Part shown: piece by piece, positions 2,674-6,479 of the stretch
Numbering within the stretch: the stretch's first letter is position 1
Layout of the letters: every line of letters starts with the position of its first letter
Source of the DNA: an uncultured Clostridia bacterium
Lineage (GTDB): Bacteria > Bacillota > Clostridia > Christensenellales > Borkfalkiaceae
Assembly: GCA_947629735.1 (NCBI GenBank)
Contig: CANREX010000089.1
Span: forward strand, 1 to 6,479
Length of the DNA: 6,479 nt
Reading direction: 5' to 3'
The notes under the pieces: generated by a model
Seen by the model: only the letters and a program-made list of their open reading frames with translations
Databases searched by the model: none
Told to the model about the DNA's origin: nothing
Program-made: the position numbers and the translations under genes

Positions 2674-5600
2674 TTAGGCTGCCGTAATGTCAAATCCGGT
2701 AATTTTAGTAGTATTACCCTTAGACCTTACAAACTTAACCGATACGTCGCCATCTGCATTTACGGTATATTTGAATGTACCCGAACCAGGCTCGGTAATT
2801 GAAGTCGTCGCTGCGAATACCGCCTCTTCAATGCTATCGTTTGTGGCAGTTAAATTTGTAACAGAACCGGCTTTTAAACCTACCGCATTACCCGTTGAAC
2901 CCGAGAAGCCCTTTGCAACAATCGTAACTGTCTGACCCGCTTTTAAGCCTTTAAGCGTAATCGTTACGTACGCAGCGTCGCCGTCCATTTTAAAGTCGGT
3001 ATTATCAGCGGAAGTTGTATCACCAGCCTTACTTTTATACTCAACAGTTATACCGTCACCGCCCGTTATAGCAGCCGTTTTTGAAGCTACGGTTACGTTC
3101 CAGGTCTTTTTCGCGCCTTCAACAGTTATCTTGCCGATATAGGTATTGGAAGTTGAGGTTATCGTAATGAAGCCGTTTTCATATTCGCTTATAGTCGCAG
3201 TACCGCCGGTATAAAGCGTGCAAGTAACTTTCGAACCCTCGGCTACGGGAACTTTGATTATCGTACCCGTATTGAACTGCGCCCATGTTTGGTCGCCGTT
3301 GTTCGGTCCGAGTTTACCATTATTCGACGCGTCTACAACTACGCCCGCAATAGCGCTCGTTTTTTTCTCAATTGACGTGCTTGAACCGTTTATTGCGGCA
3401 GCGATATCAATTACGCCTTCGGAAATCGCGGGAAGAACGTGCATTACCTTGAAGTAGGTATTTCCGGGGTTACCGTCCGAAATCACAAATTCGTCGGCAT
3501 CGGCTTTGACAACATATTCAACCCAACCATCCGCTTCGGCGGTAACTGAATCTGTACCGAATTTAAATATGCTACCGGCATAGGCTTCAAACCCTATAAC
3601 CGTGCCTTTCTTGGCTTTGAAAGATATCTTGGCGTTAGTGCCGAACTTAGCCCAGCTGTTATTTACAACAATGCCTTCGAACGTAACCTTGCCTTTCTTT
3701 ACGGTTACGGGCTGCCCGTCCGTCGTCTCCTTATTCTCGGTTGTATAGTTATACGACCAATACTCGGTGACGGTCATATCGCCGAACGTGTACTTAGCAT
3801 AGAGCGTTGTGTTCTCGTTCAGAGCCGTCGTGTAGTCATACTTGTTGGCTTCCGCGCAGTCGCTGTTGGTGTACAAATCTACCAAAACCATATTTTCGGG
3901 AACGAAGTTATCGGCTGCGAACGCCTTGGGGATAGCTACGCCCTTTTCGATATCGCCCTCATAGACAACGCCGTCGCCCGTCGCGTCCGCGTCAACTATT
4001 TTAAGGGTAATCTTGGCGTTTGTGCCCGCCCAAGGAGACGTCCACTTGCACTTGCCGTTTTCCATAGCGAATACGTTTGCGATAGTGTAGCTCGACGCGT
4101 CGGTGATAACGCTTCCGCCTGCGACAGCCTCGGTTATCGCGCCCTCGCCCGTAGAGTCGTATTCGACGAAGTCCGCGTTTGCGGGGTTATTGCCGCTCAT
4201 ATCGAACCAGCGGGACTTAGCCTTGCCGTCATACGCCAACTTGGAGTAAGCCTTGGTGAACGAGCAGCTTATATACGCTACGGTCGCCTTTGCGCCCCAA
4301 GGACGTCCGAGGGACATCGAACCTTCCGCAATTTTGCCGTCGTCGGTGAAATCGCACTGATAGAATACGTAGCCGTAAGTGGGCTTGTTTGAATCGTCCG
4401 CTTTCATCGCGGTTACATAGCCGTTGTTGTTTTCCTGCTTTTCGGACTTGGTTATAGACTTTATCTCGCAGCTATCGAAGAACGCAATGCCCGTAGCCTC
4501 GCCGAAGATGAAGTCAATATTGCCCTCTATAAGGCTATCCTTGAAGTACGCCCTGCCGTTTTTGAGGTAAAGCGTATCCTGGTTGCCGTAGAGGTGAACG
4601 CCTACGAGTTCCGCCTTGTCGCCCGCTATCGTGAGCGCAAGACCCTGAGGAGACGATTCTTTCTTGTTGTCGTTGATATAGTCGAAGTCGTTCCTTATCG
4701 TTATGTTCTTTGCGGTGAAGTTTTCGCCCGTCACGTGCAGCGTTGCGCAGTTGAGACCGTAGCCCGAACCCGTAACGATATTGACGGTGGATTCTACCGC
4801 GGAATAGGTGAGGACCGACTTGTCGTCCGTCTCGCTCGTATTCGCGCCAATGAGCGTGAGGTTGCAAAGGTCGGTGGTTATCTTCGCCTTGTACGTGCCC
4901 GCAGCTACGTTGACGACCTTTATGACGTCCTTATCGAGCGCGCACGCTTCGAGGTAGTCTATCGCGTCTACAACGCTTGTGAACGTCACAACGCCCTCGA
5001 CAGCCGCGCCGTTTGTCGTAGCCGCCGCGTCAACGTTTACGGTTACGGTGTTCTTCGCATCCGCCGTAGCCGCCGCCACAACGTAAATATCGAACGACTG
5101 ACCTTCATACGTGTTGCCGTAGTCGCCCGCAAAATCTACCCTTACGCTCTGCTTGCCGGCAGCCGTCATAACGGGCGCGCCGTTGGAGTTGAGGGTATAA
5201 TCGGTTTTTTCAAGCCTTTCTTCTATGCCGTCCGACCACGTGGAGACAACCACGAGGTTGTCGTAATCGACAGCGCCGTTTATGACGTATACCTTGGGAA
5301 CAAACTCGCTGTATACCTTGAAGCCCGTCTCTTCCGCTACGGTTACGTCGTAATCTACCGCGATTGCGGCGTTTTCTACGGACTTAACGTGTACCTTATA
5401 AGTGCCCTTCTGGTCTAATTTGACGTCGCCGTCGTCAACCGTGAATTCATTCGATTGAAGCACGAGCTGTACGCCGTCCGAATAAACGCCCGTTACGGAA
5501 AGCCCTTCGGAACTGAAAGTTTCACCCTTCTTGAACCTCGTCTTTACGTTGCCGACGTTGACCTTTATGTTGGCAATCGTCGCGCCCTCGCTCTTGACGT

Positions 5601-6479
5601 TGGGAGAAGCCGCTTTAAGGCGGAAGCCGCCTTCGCCTTCTTCCATCCACACGTCGGTGAAGTCAAAACCGAGCGTATCTTTAAGATACGTAGCCGTCTT
5701 TGCGCCGTCCTGAGCGGTGGATTCGTTTACGGTTACGCCCGCAACCGTTACGAGGTTTGTTATCGTCTTTGTGCCTGTGGGAACTTTATTGGAAGGATAC
5801 AAATCTGCCTTGCTTGCACCCACTACAAGCACTTTATTTATAGTAAGGTCTTTAACTGCGCCGCCGCCCGCAAACATACCAATGCTACTTTTGTCAGGCA
5901 TTGTCGCATTGATTACCGCGTTTTCTACGGACACACTTGCGCCGTCACGCGTACGACCCGCTATGAACGAGCCGTTGCCCTTAGAGCCCTTGAATTCGCC
6001 GTTTATATCGAGGTCTTTGAAGTTTACGGTCGTTTCACCCGTTATATCGCCGATAAGCAAGCCGCCGTACTCTGCGCAAGACGTCGTGCAGCCGTTCTTT
6101 ACGGTGATTTCACTCATGGTAATGGTTATCGCACCGCTTCCCTCTCTTCTCGCGAAAAGCAAGCCTACGTAGTTGCTGGTAGTTGTCACCGCACAAGAGT
6201 TGAACTCTATCTTGGAAATCGTGCTCGCAGCGTTGCACTCGCCCGCAAGTATGCCCGCAGATTCGCTCGTGGAATTTATAGAGCAAGCGAGGAACTTGAT
6301 ATTGGTCACCGTGCCGCCGTTAATCGTCTTAAAGAGAACACCCTCTTTCGAGCCCGAAGTCTCATATGCCGCGTTGGAAATCGTGTGACCCTGTCCGTCG
6401 AACGTTACGCCCTCGGCAGTGACCGCCTTGGGTGCGGGAAGCGTTACGCCTTCAAGGTCGATATCCGCAACGAGCTTGT
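2674..6479 (-). CDS. Large modular extracellular pectinesterase (CE8), 5' end outside the window
   Basis: The frame is open from the right edge to a TAA at 2674 (1267 complete codons). The GTG at 6307 is internal, since coding sequence continues beyond it; residue 1 below is the first complete codon. The CE8 domain (about 476-813) hydrolyses methyl esters of homogalacturonan: SPQGLAL (Q611), GNQDTLY (Q633, general acid/base D634), GNIDFIFG (nucleophile D655) and LGRPW (R725, W727). The D634-D655 spacing of 21 equals that of Erwinia PemA D178-D199, so it should be active. Before it lie a beta-helix/GLUG-like repeat region (about 1-290, beginning with FDGQGHTISN at 26-35) and two Big-type Ig-like domains (303-380, 384-469). 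After it lie an InlB-like repeat (821-898), two related beta-sandwich-like modules (932-1016, 1017-1122) and a final beta-rich module (1124-1267). No LPXTG, transmembrane anchor or dockerin is seen at the C-terminus. A signal peptide would lie outside the window. It is probably secreted or surface-bound and transcribed alone. Confidence 0.92.
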   Translation of the reverse strand, partial: KLVADIDLEGVTLPAPKAVTAEGVTFDGQGHTISNAAYETSGSKEGVLFKTINGGTVTNIKFLACSINSTSESAGILAGECNAASTISKIEFNSCAVTTTSNYVGLLFARREGSGAITITMSEITVKNGCTTSCAEYGGLLIGDITGETTVNFKDLDINGEFKGSKGNGSFIAGRTRDGASVSVENAVINATMPDKSSIGMFAGGGAVKDLTINKVLVVGASKADLYPSNKVPTGTKTITNLVTVAGVTVNESTAQDGAKTATYLKDTLGFDFTDVWMEEGEGGFRLKAASPNVKSEGATIANIKVNVGNVKTRFKKGETFSSEGLSVTGVYSDGVQLVLQSNEFTVDDGDVKLDQKGTYKVHVKSVENAAIAVDYDVTVAEETGFKVYSEFVPKVYVINGAVDYDNLVVVSTWSDGIEERLEKTDYTLNSNGAPVMTAAGKQSVRVDFAGDYGNTYEGQSFDIYVVAAATADAKNTVTVNVDAAATTNGAAVEGVVTFTSVVDAIDYLEACALDKDVIKVVNVAAGTYKAKITTDLCNLTLIGANTSETDDKSVLTYSAVESTVNIVTGSGYGLNCATLHVTGENFTAKNITIRNDFDYINDNKKESSPQGLALTIAGDKAELVGVHLYGNQDTLYLKNGRAYFKDSLIEGNIDFIFGEATGIAFFDSCEIKSITKSEKQENNNGYVTAMKADDSNKPTYGYVFYQCDFTDDGKIAEGSMSLGRPWGAKATVAYISCSFTKAYSKLAYDGKAKSRWFDMSGNNPANADFVEYDSTGEGAITEAVAGGSVITDASSYTIANVFAMENGKCKWTSPWAGTNAKITLKIVDADATGDGVVYEGDIEKGVAIPKAFAADNFVPENMVLVDLYTNSDCAEANKYDYTTALNENTTLYAKYTFGDMTVTEYWSYNYTTENKETTDGQPVTVKKGKVTFEGIVVNNSWAKFGTNAKISFKAKKGTVIGFEAYAGSIFKFGTDSVTAEADGWVEYVVKADADEFVISDGNPGNTYFKVMHVLPAISEGVIDIAAAINGSSTSIEKKTSAIAGVVVDASNNGKLGPNNGDQTWAQFNTGTIIKVPVAEGSKVTCTLYTGGTATISEYENGFITITSTSNTYIGKITVEGAKKTWNVTVASKTAAITGGDGITVEYKSKAGDTTSADNTDFKMDGDAAYVTITLKGLKAGQTVTIVAKGFSGSTGNAVGLKAGSVTNLTATNDSIEEAVFAATTSITEPGSGTFKYTVNADGDVSVKFVRSKGNTTKITGFDITAA

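Noticed and set aside
4594..5418. A plus-strand 274-codon ORF opposite the pectinesterase
   Set aside because: It is arginine/valine/tyrosine-rich shadow sequence antisense to the Ig-like and catalytic modules, with no start signal.
6307..6309. GTG as the start of the pectinesterase protein
   Set aside because: The same frame continues without a stop to the window edge and encodes the same repeat type (FDGQGHTISN), so the true start lies outside.

Overview
The window most likely comes from an anaerobic, gut-type member of the Bacillota (class Clostridia or a near relative). This is an inference from three things: the clostridial-looking pyrophosphate-type phosphofructokinase, the strong AGGGG-type ribosome binding sites with sigma-A promoters, and the giant modular pectin-degrading surface protein. 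No rRNA or tRNA is present to fix the taxonomy.

Layout. Positions 1-332 hold no convincing gene; they are dense in inverted repeats and end in a strong bidirectional terminator. Positions 333-1556 (minus) encode a PPi-type 6-phosphofructokinase with its own promoter and ribosome binding site. Positions 1617-2160 are a repeat-rich intergenic stretch with stem-loops, a tandem 28-bp repeat and a roughly 200-bp MITE-like element. Positions 2159-2472 hold a compact convergent unit: a plus-strand promoter driving a 34-codon ORF, and a minus-strand promoter driving a short antisense RNA, both ending in one shared bidirectional terminator. Positions 2674-6479 (minus, 5' end beyond the window) encode at least 1267 residues of a modular extracellular protein with an intact pectin methylesterase domain.

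How the parts relate. The esterase would demethylate pectin outside the cell. The phosphofructokinase acts in central glycolysis and has no special link to it: about 1.1 kb of repeats, terminators and the small convergent unit lies between them, so they are separate transcription units. The convergent unit at 2159-2472 is the item most worth attention. Its architecture (small ORF of about 34 codons, overlapping antisense RNA, shared bidirectional terminator, short direct repeats that make the two RNA 5' regions complementary) resembles type I toxin-antitoxin loci such as par of pAD1. The encoded peptide is not one I recognise, and toxicity is not shown by sequence.
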